62,419 nucleotides of DNA from Proteiniphilum sp. (GTDB lineage Bacteria > Bacteroidota > Bacteroidia > Bacteroidales > Dysgonomonadaceae). The notes below the pieces were generated by a model that saw only the letters and a program-made list of their open reading frames with translations, did no database searches and was not told the origin of the DNA. The translations under genes were made by a program, and so were the position numbers. The DNA is taken from NCBI GenBank assembly GCA_018433945.1, contig JAHDQF010000055.1, forward strand, positions 1 through 62,419, read 5' to 3'. The stretch's first letter is position 1; every line of letters starts with the position of its first letter. Of the stretch, positions 28,435 to 37,023 are shown one piece after another.

Positions 28435-29937
28435 TTAATGAACATGCCCGGAATGGGCATCAAGGGCTCCCGCTGTTTGTGCCAGCTTCACGAGGAGTGC
28501 CCCCTTGCTGACCACTCGTTCCCCCTCAGTGATTCCTTCGCTTATCTCGGTTCGGATCCCGTTGCGCTTGCCGATCTTCACCGGCCGTTTCTCAAAGTAC
28601 TCGGGGGTCAGCTGAACAAAAACAAAATAATTGCCCATCTCCTCCACCACTGCCTCATTGGCAACTGTTAACGCTTCATCGCTTGTCTGCGTCTGGATGT
28701 AGATATCGAGGAAACTGCCCGGCAGCAATCCGCCCCTGTTCTCTATCTGAAACACTACCGGAATCAGCGGGTTCTCCATATCGACCGATTTGCCGTAGGA
28801 GAGCAGCTCTCCTCCAAGCTCTTCCAGCGTGAATGAGCGCTCCTTTCCCGGGATGCGCAGGGTGGCCGATGTAACATGCAGCAGACTCTCATAATGGTGC
28901 GGACTGATGTCGGCCCTGACAAACAGATCCTTATTCTGAGAGACCGTCAGCAGGGTCTGTCCCGCTTCAGCAAATTGGCCATTGCGGACCAGCATGTTCG
29001 TGATAAAACCGCTGATGGGTGAGCTGACCGTTTGCCTGCCTGCTCTGAAATTGCGCTGCAGGTGGTTGTATGCCGCCTCCGCACTCGAGAATGCCCTCCG
29101 TGCTCTCTCCAGATCACTTTGTGAAACGATTCGATCCTCCGCCAATTGCGCTTTACGCTCATATTCCGCCCGGGCTCTTTCATATTCGCTTTCGACTTCT
29201 GCCAGGCGAACAGAGAGGTTGTTGTCCGACATGCCACCTGCATCAATGGTGAACAGAGCCTGCCCTGCACTGACGGAACGGCCCGCAATCAGTTCGTTGT
29301 CGCCTATTTGGACGATGCCGCTGGTTTGTGCCGTGATCACCCGCTGGTCACCGGGCGAGGGCTCAATTTGCCCCACCGTGTGGATGATTGCCCCAAACGG
29401 TTCCCGCCGCACCTCTTCGGTAGCGAAATCCACCTTCCAGCTTTGCTCTTTGGTGAAGCGCACTCCGCTGCTGCTGGTGACTGCTGCTTCGGCAGCCTCA
29501 TGACGTGCCTCTTGCGGGTTGCTGAACACTGTTATCCCGGAAAGGGTTATTTGTGAATTACCCTCTTCCGTGCGGATGTCGAAAATGATTTTCCCCGATC
29601 CCTCTTTTCCAGGGTTCAGGGAGAAGCGGTAAATGCCCGGACGGATGGGCTGTTCCACTGTCTGATGCTCCTCTTCCGTGCCGACGATGAGGCGTGCCGT
29701 CACGCTCCCCTGTTCGAGCGGTTTGAAGTTTTTCAGATGTGTGAAGTGCGCCAGGATTTCACTTGTCTGCCCCTTGATAAAAGGTGTGGCTTCCGCGAAC
29801 AGTTCCAGGTCGTTGTTGTAAGCGGTCAGTTGCAGGCTCTCTTCGTGGGCATGCTCATCGCTGACGCTCTCTTTACGGGTACAACTCAACAGGACAACTG
29901 CGAGAAACAGTGCCGCACCCAAACAGATATGTCTCAT
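28435..29937 (-). CDS. Efflux RND periplasmic adaptor lipoprotein (CusB family)
   Basis: A 500-residue membrane-fusion protein bridging CusA-like and TolC-like components. From ATG 29937 it starts with a lipoprotein signal (LFLAVVLLSCTR); upstream codons are rejected for lack of a signal. An extra N-terminal beta domain (about 30-140) precedes the lipoyl and hairpin regions (AQTSGIVQIGDNELIAGRSV, and a coiled coil around 245-310). The C terminus is His-rich (AHSGHVH) and residues 20-30 contain DEHAHEE, consistent with metal handling. Confidence 0.9.
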   Translation of the reverse strand: MRHICLGAALFLAVVLLSCTRKESVSDEHAHEESLQLTAYNNDLELFAEATPFIKGQTSEILAHFTHLKNFKPLEQGSVTARLIVGTEEEHQTVEQPIRPGIYRFSLNPGKEGSGKIIFDIRTEEGNSQITLSGITVFSNPQEARHEAAEAAVTSSSGVRFTKEQSWKVDFATEEVRREPFGAIIHTVGQIEPSPGDQRVITAQTSGIVQIGDNELIAGRSVSAGQALFTIDAGGMSDNNLSVRLAEVESEYERARAEYERKAQLAEDRIVSQSDLERARRAFSSAEAAYNHLQRNFRAGRQTVSSPISGFITNMLVRNGQFAEAGQTLLTVSQNKDLFVRADISPHHYESLLHVTSATLRIPGKERSFTLEELGGELLSYGKSVDMENPLIPVVFQIENRGGLLPGSFLDIYIQTQTSDEALTVANEAVVEEMGNYFVFVQLTPEYFEKRPVKIGKRNGIRTEISEGITEGERVVSKGALLVKLAQTAGALDAHSGHVH

Positions 29938-30012
29938 TTGTGCTGATTTTTTTCGGTGATTGTAAGATGATGGAATCTCTTCGGTCACCGGCAGATAAGG
30001 CCGGTAAAAAAA

Positions 30013-30471
30013 TCAGCAGGCAGGAGGAGCTCTCAATCCGATGGATGCTCTTACCAGGTTGGTGTAATAGGATTCTTTGAATGGCTTTGGACGGAATGGC
30101 TTGTTGTCGTTCGGGTGGGTGACAGCCGGAATATCATCCACGGGAAGAAAGACGATACCGGGAACAAACTGCTCCGAAGCAGTTTGTCCGGGTTGACTCT
30201 GCTGTTTCGCCAGCAGGTAGGCCTGCGACAGCAGACAATCTGCGAACAGATCACTGTCGGCGGTGTGGGCATGATTTGATTCAACCGGCAGGGAATGATC
30301 TCTCTCACCGCTCTGGTTGTCCGATTTGGGCTCATCACAGTGACTGTGAAGATCACCGGCAGTAAACAGCGCAACGGGGATTCTGTGGTGTTGATGGTGT
30401 GGAATAGCAGTATAAGCCAACAGATTCAGGTTGGCAAGCAACAGAAACAGGAACCCTACTGCTCGTTTCAT
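30013..30471 (-). CDS. His-rich secreted/membrane protein of the metal efflux operon (DUF6769-like)
   Basis: A 152-residue protein. From ATG 30471 a hydrophobic N-terminal helix (VGFLFLLLANLNLLAYTAIP) is directly followed by a His cluster (HHQHHR), and further histidines lie at GDLHSHCDE, DHSLP and NHAH. It resembles the small DUF6769 proteins of Bacteroidota that begin heavy-metal RND operons; this name is from memory. It probably binds metal in the periplasm. A -7 box lies just upstream, so it is the first gene of the operon that continues with the CusB, CusA and CusC-like genes. Confidence 0.6.
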   Translation of the reverse strand: MKRAVGFLFLLLANLNLLAYTAIPHHQHHRIPVALFTAGDLHSHCDEPKSDNQSGERDHSLPVESNHAHTADSDLFADCLLSQAYLLAKQQSQPGQTASEQFVPGIVFLPVDDIPAVTHPNDNKPFRPKPFKESYYTNLVRASIGLRAPPAC

Positions 30472-30485
30472 ACCGGTTGTTTTTG

Positions 30486-30493
30486 CAAAGATA
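30486..30493 (-). promoter_or_regulatory. Promoter -7 box of the metal efflux operon
   Basis: TATCTTTG on the minus strand matches TAnnTTTG, 14 nt before the ATG of the His-rich protein. No clear -33 TTG was found. Confidence 0.4.
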
Positions 30494-30696
30494 CATTTTT
30501 TTCTGAAAATCCTCGAATCACCTTGTGCAATCTCTCTCTGATTGCTCAGGCATCGGTTGACACCGTGTGGCACCTAACGCAGAATCAAATAGAGAATCTT
30601 TGCATTTCTTTTTGTAAAATAAAACCCTTTCAGCACCCTTAATTTGCCGAAAAATTTGTTTATTTGTCATCGGAATCTTTCAAAATAACAGATGAT

Positions 30697-31596
30697 ATGA
30701 TCCGCGATTTATCTGAATTGGTGCAACGCGCCAAAAACAGGGGGAGATCTACTGTTGCTGTGGCTGCTGCGGAGGATGAGGATGTGCTGATCTCCCTGCA
30801 TCATGCCATGAGAGAGGGGTTTGTGACTCCTCTGCTGATAGGTGACAGCAACAGAATTGCCGCTGCCGCACGCCGTGCAGGTATCCCGACCGAGGGGATG
30901 GAGGTGCTGGATAACCGTGAGGGAGCTGCTGTCTCGGCACAGTTGGCCGTGGCGGAGGTGAGAGAGGGGCGTGCCGGCATGCTGATGAAAGGGCATGTGG
31001 GTACGGCCGACCTGCTGAAAGCGGTGCTCGACAAGGAAAAGGGACTCAACACCGGTGGGCTGCTGAGTCACGTGGCCTTCTTCCAGTCACCTTATTACCA
31101 CAAGGTGTTTGGTCTCACCGATGCGGCGATGAATATTGCACCCGACCTGGAAGGAAAGAGGCTGATCCTGCTCAACGCGGTGAGGCTATGCCACCGGCTG
31201 GGAATCAGCAATCCAAAAGTTGCGGTGGCAGCGGCAGTTGAGAAGGTGAACCCGAAGATGGAGGCGACACTGCATGCTGTTGCTTTGAAAGAGATGAACC
31301 GAAACGGCCGGCTGTCCGGATGTGTGGTGGATGGTCCCTTTGCCATCGATATCGCCTTCAACCGCGAGTCGGCACAGCTCAAGGGTATCGGAGGAGAGGT
31401 GGCCGGTGATGCCGACCTGATCCTGGCGCCCGATATCGAGGCCGGCAACATGTTCTATAAGGCACTCAACTTCCTGGGGGGAGCCGTCTCTGCAGCGGTC
31501 GTAACCGGCGCCTCTGTTCCGATTGTGCTTACATCGCGATCGGACAACGACCGCAGCAAGCTGCTCTCACTGGCTCTGGGCGCTGTGATCAGATAA
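30697..31596 (+). CDS. ptb: Phosphate butyryltransferase (phosphate acyltransferase)
   Basis: The 299-residue enzyme moves the acyl group from butyryl-CoA (or branched-chain acyl-CoA) to phosphate. The phosphotransacetylase fold is recognisable from GFVTPLLIGDSNRI, LMKGHVGTADLLKAVL, SHVAFFQSPYYHK and the C-terminal FLGGAVSAAVVTGASVPIV. The frame is open from a TTG at 30664, but ATG 30697 is the likely start. buk follows after 38 nt; together they make acyl-phosphate and then ATP plus a short-chain fatty acid. Confidence 0.9.
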   Translation: MIRDLSELVQRAKNRGRSTVAVAAAEDEDVLISLHHAMREGFVTPLLIGDSNRIAAAARRAGIPTEGMEVLDNREGAAVSAQLAVAEVREGRAGMLMKGHVGTADLLKAVLDKEKGLNTGGLLSHVAFFQSPYYHKVFGLTDAAMNIAPDLEGKRLILLNAVRLCHRLGISNPKVAVAAAVEKVNPKMEATLHAVALKEMNRNGRLSGCVVDGPFAIDIAFNRESAQLKGIGGEVAGDADLILAPDIEAGNMFYKALNFLGGAVSAAVVTGASVPIVLTSRSDNDRSKLLSLALGAVIR

Positions 31597-31634
31597 TCAA
31601 CCAGAAAATATCAAAACCATAAAATCATCAAACT

Positions 31635-32714
31635 ATGGCAACCAACACCCGCATCCTGGTGATCAACCCGGGATCTACCTCTACCAAGATCGCCATCTAC
31701 CAGCAGGAGAAGGTGATCTTCCTGAAAACCATCAAGCATGCTCCTGAAGTATTGCGCCGTTTTGCAAAGATCACCGATCAATATGAATACCGGAAGGATA
31801 TCGTTTATGAGGAGCTGAAGAGCGCGGATGTGCCTTTGGAGACCATCGATGCCGTGATTGGCCGCGGGGGCCTGGTAAAGCCGATTGCATCGGGTGTTTA
31901 CCGGGTGAACGATGCCATGCGCGACGACCTGCTCGCATGCAGGCGGGGAGAGCATGCCAGCAACCTGGGCGCATTGATCGCATACGACATCGCGAAGTTA
32001 CTGCCCTCGGCAGAGGCATTTATTGCTGATCCGGTGGTGGTGGATGAGCTGCAGCCGCTTGCAAGATATTCCGGTCATCCCCTCTTCGAGAGAAGGTCTA
32101 TCTTTCATGCCTTGAACCAGAAAGCGATTGCCCGTGCACATGCCAAGTCGGTCATGAAGAAATATGAAGATCTCAATCTGATTGTGGTGCACCTGGGTGG
32201 CGGTATCACCGTGGGAGCCCATCAGAAGGGGAAGGTGATCGATGTGAACCAGGGACTGGATGGCGACGGCCCTTTTTCTCCGGAACGTTCCGGGACGCTG
32301 CCTGTGGGGCAGTTGCTGAAAGTGGCTTTTAGCGGCATTTACAGCTACGAGAAGATGTCGGAGATGATTGTAGGCAAAGGGGGTATGATGGCTTACCTCG
32401 GTACCAACGATGCCTATGTCGCCGAACGGGAGGCGAAGGATGGCGATAAGAAGCACCGCGAGGTGCTGGAGGCGATGGCCTATCAGGTGGCAAAGGAGAT
32501 CGGTGCCATGGGCACCGTGCTGAAAGGTGAGGTGGATGCGATCCTGATCACCGGCGGCATCGCCAACAGCAAGTGGTTCTGCAACCTGGTGATCGAGCGG
32601 GTCTTCCGCATCGCGCCGGTGCATGTTTACCCGGGTCAGGATGAGATGGGTGCCCTGGCGGAGAATGCCCTGCTGGCCCTCAACGGTGAGATCGAAGTGA
32701 AGGAGTACCGATAA
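31635..32714 (+). CDS. buk: Butyrate kinase
   Basis: A 359-residue ASKHA-fold kinase that converts butyryl-phosphate and ADP to butyrate and ATP. The phosphate-1 motif (ILVINPGSTSTKIAIY) opens the protein, VHLGGGITVGAHQKGKVIDV forms the phosphate-2 region and ILITGGIANSKW the adenosine site. It is coupled to ptb upstream and directly abuts an ATP-grasp-like gene downstream. It may also act on isobutyrate or isovalerate from amino-acid fermentation, fitting a proteolytic anaerobe. Confidence 0.94.
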   Translation: MATNTRILVINPGSTSTKIAIYQQEKVIFLKTIKHAPEVLRRFAKITDQYEYRKDIVYEELKSADVPLETIDAVIGRGGLVKPIASGVYRVNDAMRDDLLACRRGEHASNLGALIAYDIAKLLPSAEAFIADPVVVDELQPLARYSGHPLFERRSIFHALNQKAIARAHAKSVMKKYEDLNLIVVHLGGGITVGAHQKGKVIDVNQGLDGDGPFSPERSGTLPVGQLLKVAFSGIYSYEKMSEMIVGKGGMMAYLGTNDAYVAEREAKDGDKKHREVLEAMAYQVAKEIGAMGTVLKGEVDAILITGGIANSKWFCNLVIERVFRIAPVHVYPGQDEMGALAENALLALNGEIEVKEYR

Positions 32715-33875
32715 ATGATCTTCCTGTTTAATCCCGAACACGACCTGGCGCTGGCTCACTTCTCTCCAAACTACACACCGCCCGCCTCGGCGGCGCTCAT
32801 GGCGGCCGAGCTGGCGCTGCTGCCGGCATGGTACGGCGAGGGTGACCCGGTGGTAGCAGAAGGGGAGCGGCACCGGCTGCACCTTGAAGCGGTGCGGCAG
32901 TTGCTGCCGATCACTTCTTCATTGCTCTCCTACTCCGAAGTAAGCCTACAGACCAACCAACCTATTATCCCCTGGGGGTGGAACCCCCTCTTGAGAAAAC
33001 GACTCATCAGCTATGGGGTGCACGAAGAAAGGTTGCCTTCTCCGGAAGAGCTGCAGAGGTTGAGGGCCTATTCCCACCGGCAGCACGCCGTGCGCATCCT
33101 GGGTGAGCTGCAGGCTGAGGAGCCTGCCTTTTGCGGCGAATCGCGCTATGTCACCTCCCTGGAGGATCTGCTGGCTTACCTCCAATCCTTCTCCGGCGAC
33201 AAGCTGTTAAAAATGCCGCTCTCCGGCAGCGGCAAGGGACTGATTCGCGTGCTGGGGACGATCACCGACAAGCAGGGCGACTGGTGCCGGCGGGTGATCC
33301 GCGAGCAGGGGGGAGTGGTGGCAGAGCCGGTATTGCGCAAGGTGGAGGATTTCGCCATGGAGTTCTACCTGAAAAGGGGAAAAGCACAATTTGCCGGCTA
33401 TTCGCTCTTTCGTGCCACCACCTCGGGGGCTTACCGGGGGAACGAGTTATTGTCTGATGCCCTGATTCTGGAGAGACTGTCCCGCTACATACCGATCCGT
33501 TTGCTGGACGATCTGCGTGCGTCGCTTACGGCAAAGCTTGCCGCCAGCTTTCCCCATTACAACGGGTATGCAGGTGTGGATATGATGATCTGCGATACCG
33601 GTGCGGGATACCGTATCCAGCCCTGTGTGGAGATCAACATGCGGATGAACATGGGAATGGTGGCGCGCATCTTCCACAACCGGTTTATGCCGGACCATGG
33701 GGAGGGTAGCTTCACGGTCGCTTACTTCAAAAAGCCGGGCAGCGCGCTGCTGTTTCACCGGAAGATGCAGGTGGAGCATCCGCTCAAAGTGGAGCAAGGG
33801 CGCATCATATCGGGCTACCTGGCACTTACACCGGTAACGGGGACTACCCGCTATGCAGCTTATGTGATTGTCTGA
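32715..33875 (+). CDS. Conserved protein with ATP-grasp-like C-terminal region
   Basis: A 386-residue cytosolic protein whose exact family I cannot name. It starts with a distinctive MIFLFNPEHDLALA. The middle carries LLKMPLSGSGKGLIRV, a glycine-rich phosphate-binding-like loop. The C-terminal part (HYNGYAGVDMMI, then QPCVEINMRMNMGM) resembles the metal-binding acidic/Asn end of ATP-grasp ligases. The ATG follows the buk TAA with no gap, so it is probably translated together with buk. A link to acyl-phosphate metabolism is only contextual. Confidence 0.55.
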   Translation: MIFLFNPEHDLALAHFSPNYTPPASAALMAAELALLPAWYGEGDPVVAEGERHRLHLEAVRQLLPITSSLLSYSEVSLQTNQPIIPWGWNPLLRKRLISYGVHEERLPSPEELQRLRAYSHRQHAVRILGELQAEEPAFCGESRYVTSLEDLLAYLQSFSGDKLLKMPLSGSGKGLIRVLGTITDKQGDWCRRVIREQGGVVAEPVLRKVEDFAMEFYLKRGKAQFAGYSLFRATTSGAYRGNELLSDALILERLSRYIPIRLLDDLRASLTAKLAASFPHYNGYAGVDMMICDTGAGYRIQPCVEINMRMNMGMVARIFHNRFMPDHGEGSFTVAYFKKPGSALLFHRKMQVEHPLKVEQGRIISGYLALTPVTGTTRYAAYVIV

Positions 33876-33890
33876 CCTCTGCCTGCTGTC

Positions 33891-34035
33891 AAAGAGAAAA
33901 TCCCGCAGCCAACAGGAGCTCTTTCCCTTCTCAGCGGCTCGGTACATATCGGGTTTGTGCTCCGGCAGCGAGGATATGGAGGGGATGCGGATCAGTTCGA
34001 ACAGCTCTTCAAGGAATCGTTTTTCGTGGGTTTGA
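33891..34035 (-). pseudogene. Relic of the N terminus of an M20 dipeptidase
   Basis: On the minus strand about 34 codons read through FLEELFELIRIPSISSLPE and then HKPDMYRAAEK, the typical opening of M20 dipeptidases. The frame then shifts by one base inside the expected KELLLAAG segment and meets a stop within a few codons. There is no start codon upstream and no trace of the remaining 400 or so residues. It is therefore a dead fragment wedged between the ATP-grasp-like gene and the metallopeptidase gene. Confidence 0.65.
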
Positions 34036-34045
34036 AAAAAACTGC

Positions 34046-34053
34046 TATATTTG
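34046..34053 (+). promoter_or_regulatory. Promoter -7 box of the HEFGH metallopeptidase gene
   Basis: TATATTTG matches TAnnTTTG, 19 nt before the ATG. A TTTG only 11 nt upstream is too close to be a normal -33 element. Confidence 0.4.
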
Positions 34054-34072
34054 AAAAAAAAATAAACTTTTT

Positions 34073-36133
34073 ATGAATACCCGGTCTTTTATTGCCATTG
34101 CCGTGACGATTACCCTGTTGACGGCATGCACAAACAATCAGGATAAGAAACAGGATATGAAACAGGCAGAGTTTATCACCGCTACGCAGTTGCAAGCGGT
34201 GATCACACAGTTGAAAGACTCGCTCGGTGAGGCAGATGCCTTCCGCATCGAACGTGGCGTACAGCAGGTGGCAGCCCTCTGGCGCGAGCAGGATGGCAAC
34301 GCCGATGTGTTTGCACAGTTCTGCAAGAGCTCGTTCGTGGCCGACACGGCAGCACTTTTCAAGCTATTCAGCACGCTGGAACGCAACTTCGAGGTGATCG
34401 GCGGATACTTCCACAAAATGGATGTGGAGCTCAAAATGCCGCTGCAACTGGAGGGTCCCGACATCACGCCGGTCGATATGATGTTTGGTAGCTACGATGC
34501 GTCGGCGCATCTCACCGACGATCTCTACGGCAACAAAATCGCCTTCCTCACCGCACTCAACTTTCCCTTTTTCTCCCTTGAGGAGAAGACGGAACGGGGT
34601 GCTAAGTGGAGCCGCAGGGAGTGGGCTTATGCCCGCATGGGAGACCGCTTCATCTCCCGCGTGCCGGCAGCCATACAGCAGGATATCTCCCAAACGCTCA
34701 CGGAGGCCGATGCCTATATCTCCGACTACAACATCTTCATGGGCAACCTGCGGAACGAGGCGGGTGAGCAGCTCTTCCCCGAAGGGATGAAGCTGATTAC
34801 CCACTGGGGGTTGCGCGACGAACTGAAGTCGAACTATGCCGACCCGGAACGGGGACTGGAGAAGCAGCGGATGATCTACCGGGTGATGCAGCGCATCATC
34901 GACCAGTCCATCCCGCGGGAGGTGATCAACAGCGGATCGCACACCTGGAACCCGGTGACCAATGAGCTTTTCATTGATGGGGACATCGTGACGGGTACTC
35001 CCGAGGATACTCATCGCTACGAGGTGTTCCTGAAGAACTTCCATGCCATGCGTCAGCTCGACGCCTACTCACCGCATTACCCCACCCAGCTGGCCCGCGC
35101 CTTCGATGGCACCATGGAGGTGCCGCAGAAAGATGTGGAGGCACTCTTTGTGGGGTTGCTCTCCTCGCCGCAGGTGAAGGAGGTGGCTGCCTTTATCGCC
35201 TCACGACTGGGACGGGAGCTGGAGCCGTTCGATATCTGGTACAACGGTTTCAAGGGCGGGGAGGGGATCCCCGAGGAGCAGCTGACAGCCCTCACCTCCC
35301 GTAAGTATCCCGATGCGAAGGCTTTGGAAAAAGATCTGCCCAACATCCTGGTGAAGCTGGGCTGGAAACCGGAGCGAGCGAAGGAGATCACCTCGCTCAT
35401 CACCGTCGATGCCTCCCGCGGTGCCGGCCATGCCTGGGGTGCTGCCATGCGCAACGATGTGGCACGACTGCGCACCCGGATCGGGGAAAACGGAATGGAC
35501 TATAAGGGATACAACATCGCCGTGCATGAGTTTGGGCACAACGTGGAACAGACCATCACGATGAACGACGTGGATTACTACATGCTAAACGGCGTGCCCA
35601 ACACCTCGTTTACCGAGGCGGTGGCGTTCCTCTTTCAGAAGCGCGATCTGGAGCTGCTGGGCCTGAAGGACAGCAATCCCGGTGAGGAGCATTGGCTCGC
35701 CCTCAGCAGCTTCTGGTCCGCCTACGAGATCATGGGTGTCTCGCTGGTCGATATCAGGGTGTGGGAGTGGCTCTACGCCCATCCCGATGCCACGGCGGCC
35801 GAGCTGAAGGAGGCGGTGATCGCCATTGCAAAAGAGGTGTGGAACAGCTATTATGCCGGTCTGCTGGGTGGTAAGGATGAGATGCTGCTCGGCATTTACT
35901 CCCACATGATCGATAACCCGCTCTACCTGCCCAACTACCCGATGGGGCACCTGATCGATTTCCAGATTGAGCAACAGGTGAAGGGGAAGAACCTGGCGAA
36001 GGAGATCGACCGGATGTGCAGACAAGGCAGCATCATCCCCCAGCTCTGGATGCAGCATGCCGTGGGGTCGCCCATCTCTATTGACCCGCTGCTGTCCGCA
36101 ACAGCGGAGGCTCTGGCGGCATTGAAACAATAA
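34073..36133 (+). CDS. Zinc metallopeptidase lipoprotein with HEFGH motif (family not assigned)
   Basis: A 686-residue secreted lipoprotein (lipobox LLTACTNN). The catalytic zinc motif HEFGH appears in NIAVHEFGHNVEQTI near residue 485, and TSFTEAVAF about 30 residues later offers a glutamate as third ligand. This fits the gluzincin clan (M3-like spacing). The remainder is helical without further domains that I recognise. It does not contain the HExxGH of dipeptidyl peptidase III, although its size and lipoprotein nature are similar. It probably cleaves peptides in the periplasm or at the surface. Confidence 0.65.
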   Translation: MNTRSFIAIAVTITLLTACTNNQDKKQDMKQAEFITATQLQAVITQLKDSLGEADAFRIERGVQQVAALWREQDGNADVFAQFCKSSFVADTAALFKLFSTLERNFEVIGGYFHKMDVELKMPLQLEGPDITPVDMMFGSYDASAHLTDDLYGNKIAFLTALNFPFFSLEEKTERGAKWSRREWAYARMGDRFISRVPAAIQQDISQTLTEADAYISDYNIFMGNLRNEAGEQLFPEGMKLITHWGLRDELKSNYADPERGLEKQRMIYRVMQRIIDQSIPREVINSGSHTWNPVTNELFIDGDIVTGTPEDTHRYEVFLKNFHAMRQLDAYSPHYPTQLARAFDGTMEVPQKDVEALFVGLLSSPQVKEVAAFIASRLGRELEPFDIWYNGFKGGEGIPEEQLTALTSRKYPDAKALEKDLPNILVKLGWKPERAKEITSLITVDASRGAGHAWGAAMRNDVARLRTRIGENGMDYKGYNIAVHEFGHNVEQTITMNDVDYYMLNGVPNTSFTEAVAFLFQKRDLELLGLKDSNPGEEHWLALSSFWSAYEIMGVSLVDIRVWEWLYAHPDATAAELKEAVIAIAKEVWNSYYAGLLGGKDEMLLGIYSHMIDNPLYLPNYPMGHLIDFQIEQQVKGKNLAKEIDRMCRQGSIIPQLWMQHAVGSPISIDPLLSATAEALAALKQ

Positions 36134-36171
36134 ATGGCTGCGGGATTGTACTTTTTTTCGCGGAAAAAGTG

Positions 36172-36179
36172 TAATTTTG
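36172..36179 (+). promoter_or_regulatory. Promoter -7 box of tRNA-Ser
   Basis: TAATTTTG matches TAnnTTTG; a TTG lies 23 nt further upstream (36146-36148). The mature tRNA starts 12 nt downstream. Confidence 0.45.
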
Positions 36180-36190
36180 TAGCCAGAACA

Positions 36191-36277
36191 GGAAAGATGC
36201 CGGAGTGGTCGATCGGGGCGGTCTCGAAAACCGTTGTACCCTCATGGGTACCAAGGGTTCGAATCCCTTTCTTTCCG
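36191..36277 (+). tRNA. tRNA-Ser (anticodon CGA)
   Basis: An 87-nt class II tRNA. Acceptor arms are GGAAAGA/TCTTTCC with discriminator G; the anticodon loop CTCGAAA gives CGA. A long variable arm (GTACCC/GGGTAC stem) and the T-loop GTTCGAATC are present. CCA is not encoded. Confidence 0.93.
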
Positions 36278-36287
36278 CAATAATTAC

Positions 36288-36971
36288 CTACACCACCTCA
36301 CTCATCGCCGGATAATCGGTCCGGTTGGAGTAAATAAACAGGAGTGAGCCTCCCTTGATGGTATCGATGATGGGTTTTGCCAGCTCCCTGGGAAGCGCGG
36401 GGCAGCCGTAGCTTCGTCCCAGCCGTCCTGCGGATCGGATGACCTGCTCGCTGCAGTAGTCGGCACCATGAATCACGATGGCGCGTGATCTTGCCTCGTC
36501 GTTAATACCTTTTTCCAGTCCATCCAGCAACAGCGAATAGCCATTGCTACCCTGATAGGTGCCGCCTGTGCGGTAAAAACCTAGCGAACTCTTGTGCGAA
36601 CCGTTTCTGTTGGAGAACGATGTGGCATAGTTGTCCCCGCTGTTCCGCCCGTGAGCGACATAGGTACTATACAACACCTCTTTATGTGCAAGATCCAGCA
36701 CATACATCCGCTTCTCAGTGGAGGGAAGGCTGAAATCAATCACTGTGAGAATAGCAGAATTGTTGTTGTTTAACTTTTTATAACCCGTAAAGGCGGCTTT
36801 GAAAGCGTCAACTTGCATCAATTCGCTGAGGTTCATCTCTTCGTACAGGAGCACACAAGCGTTGTCAAAAAAACCCGAGTACCAATTCTCATGGGGCTTG
36901 TATCCCCCTCCAATAGGGAAAGTGAGGTTCCCAAAGATGAGAAAAAGTATAGATATGATGATGGTGCGCAT
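36288..36971 (-). CDS. Murein L,D-transpeptidase catalytic-domain protein (YkuD_2-like)
   Basis: A 227-residue exported protein. From ATG 36971 there is a signal-like helix (TIIISILFLIFGNLTF). The domain carries IVIHGADYCS and, after a short helix, GRLGRSYGCPALP. This corresponds to the His and the catalytic Cys of the L,D-transpeptidase fold in the variant family with Tyr-Gly-Cys. It probably remodels or cross-links peptidoglycan, or anchors proteins to it. It follows another L,D-transpeptidase gene with a 52-nt gap on the same strand. Confidence 0.82.
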   Translation of the reverse strand: MRTIIISILFLIFGNLTFPIGGGYKPHENWYSGFFDNACVLLYEEMNLSELMQVDAFKAAFTGYKKLNNNNSAILTVIDFSLPSTEKRMYVLDLAHKEVLYSTYVAHGRNSGDNYATSFSNRNGSHKSSLGFYRTGGTYQGSNGYSLLLDGLEKGINDEARSRAIVIHGADYCSEQVIRSAGRLGRSYGCPALPRELAKPIIDTIKGGSLLFIYSNRTDYPAMSEVV

Positions 36972-37023
36972 AGCGTCATTCAGAAAATTATTCCCAAATA
37001 TATCTTTTTTTCTGATACCACCT

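Noticed and set aside
34073-36133. Dipeptidyl peptidase III (M49)
   Set aside because: Size and lipoprotein nature fit, but the zinc motif is HEFGH, not HExxGH, and the second M49 motif is not seen.
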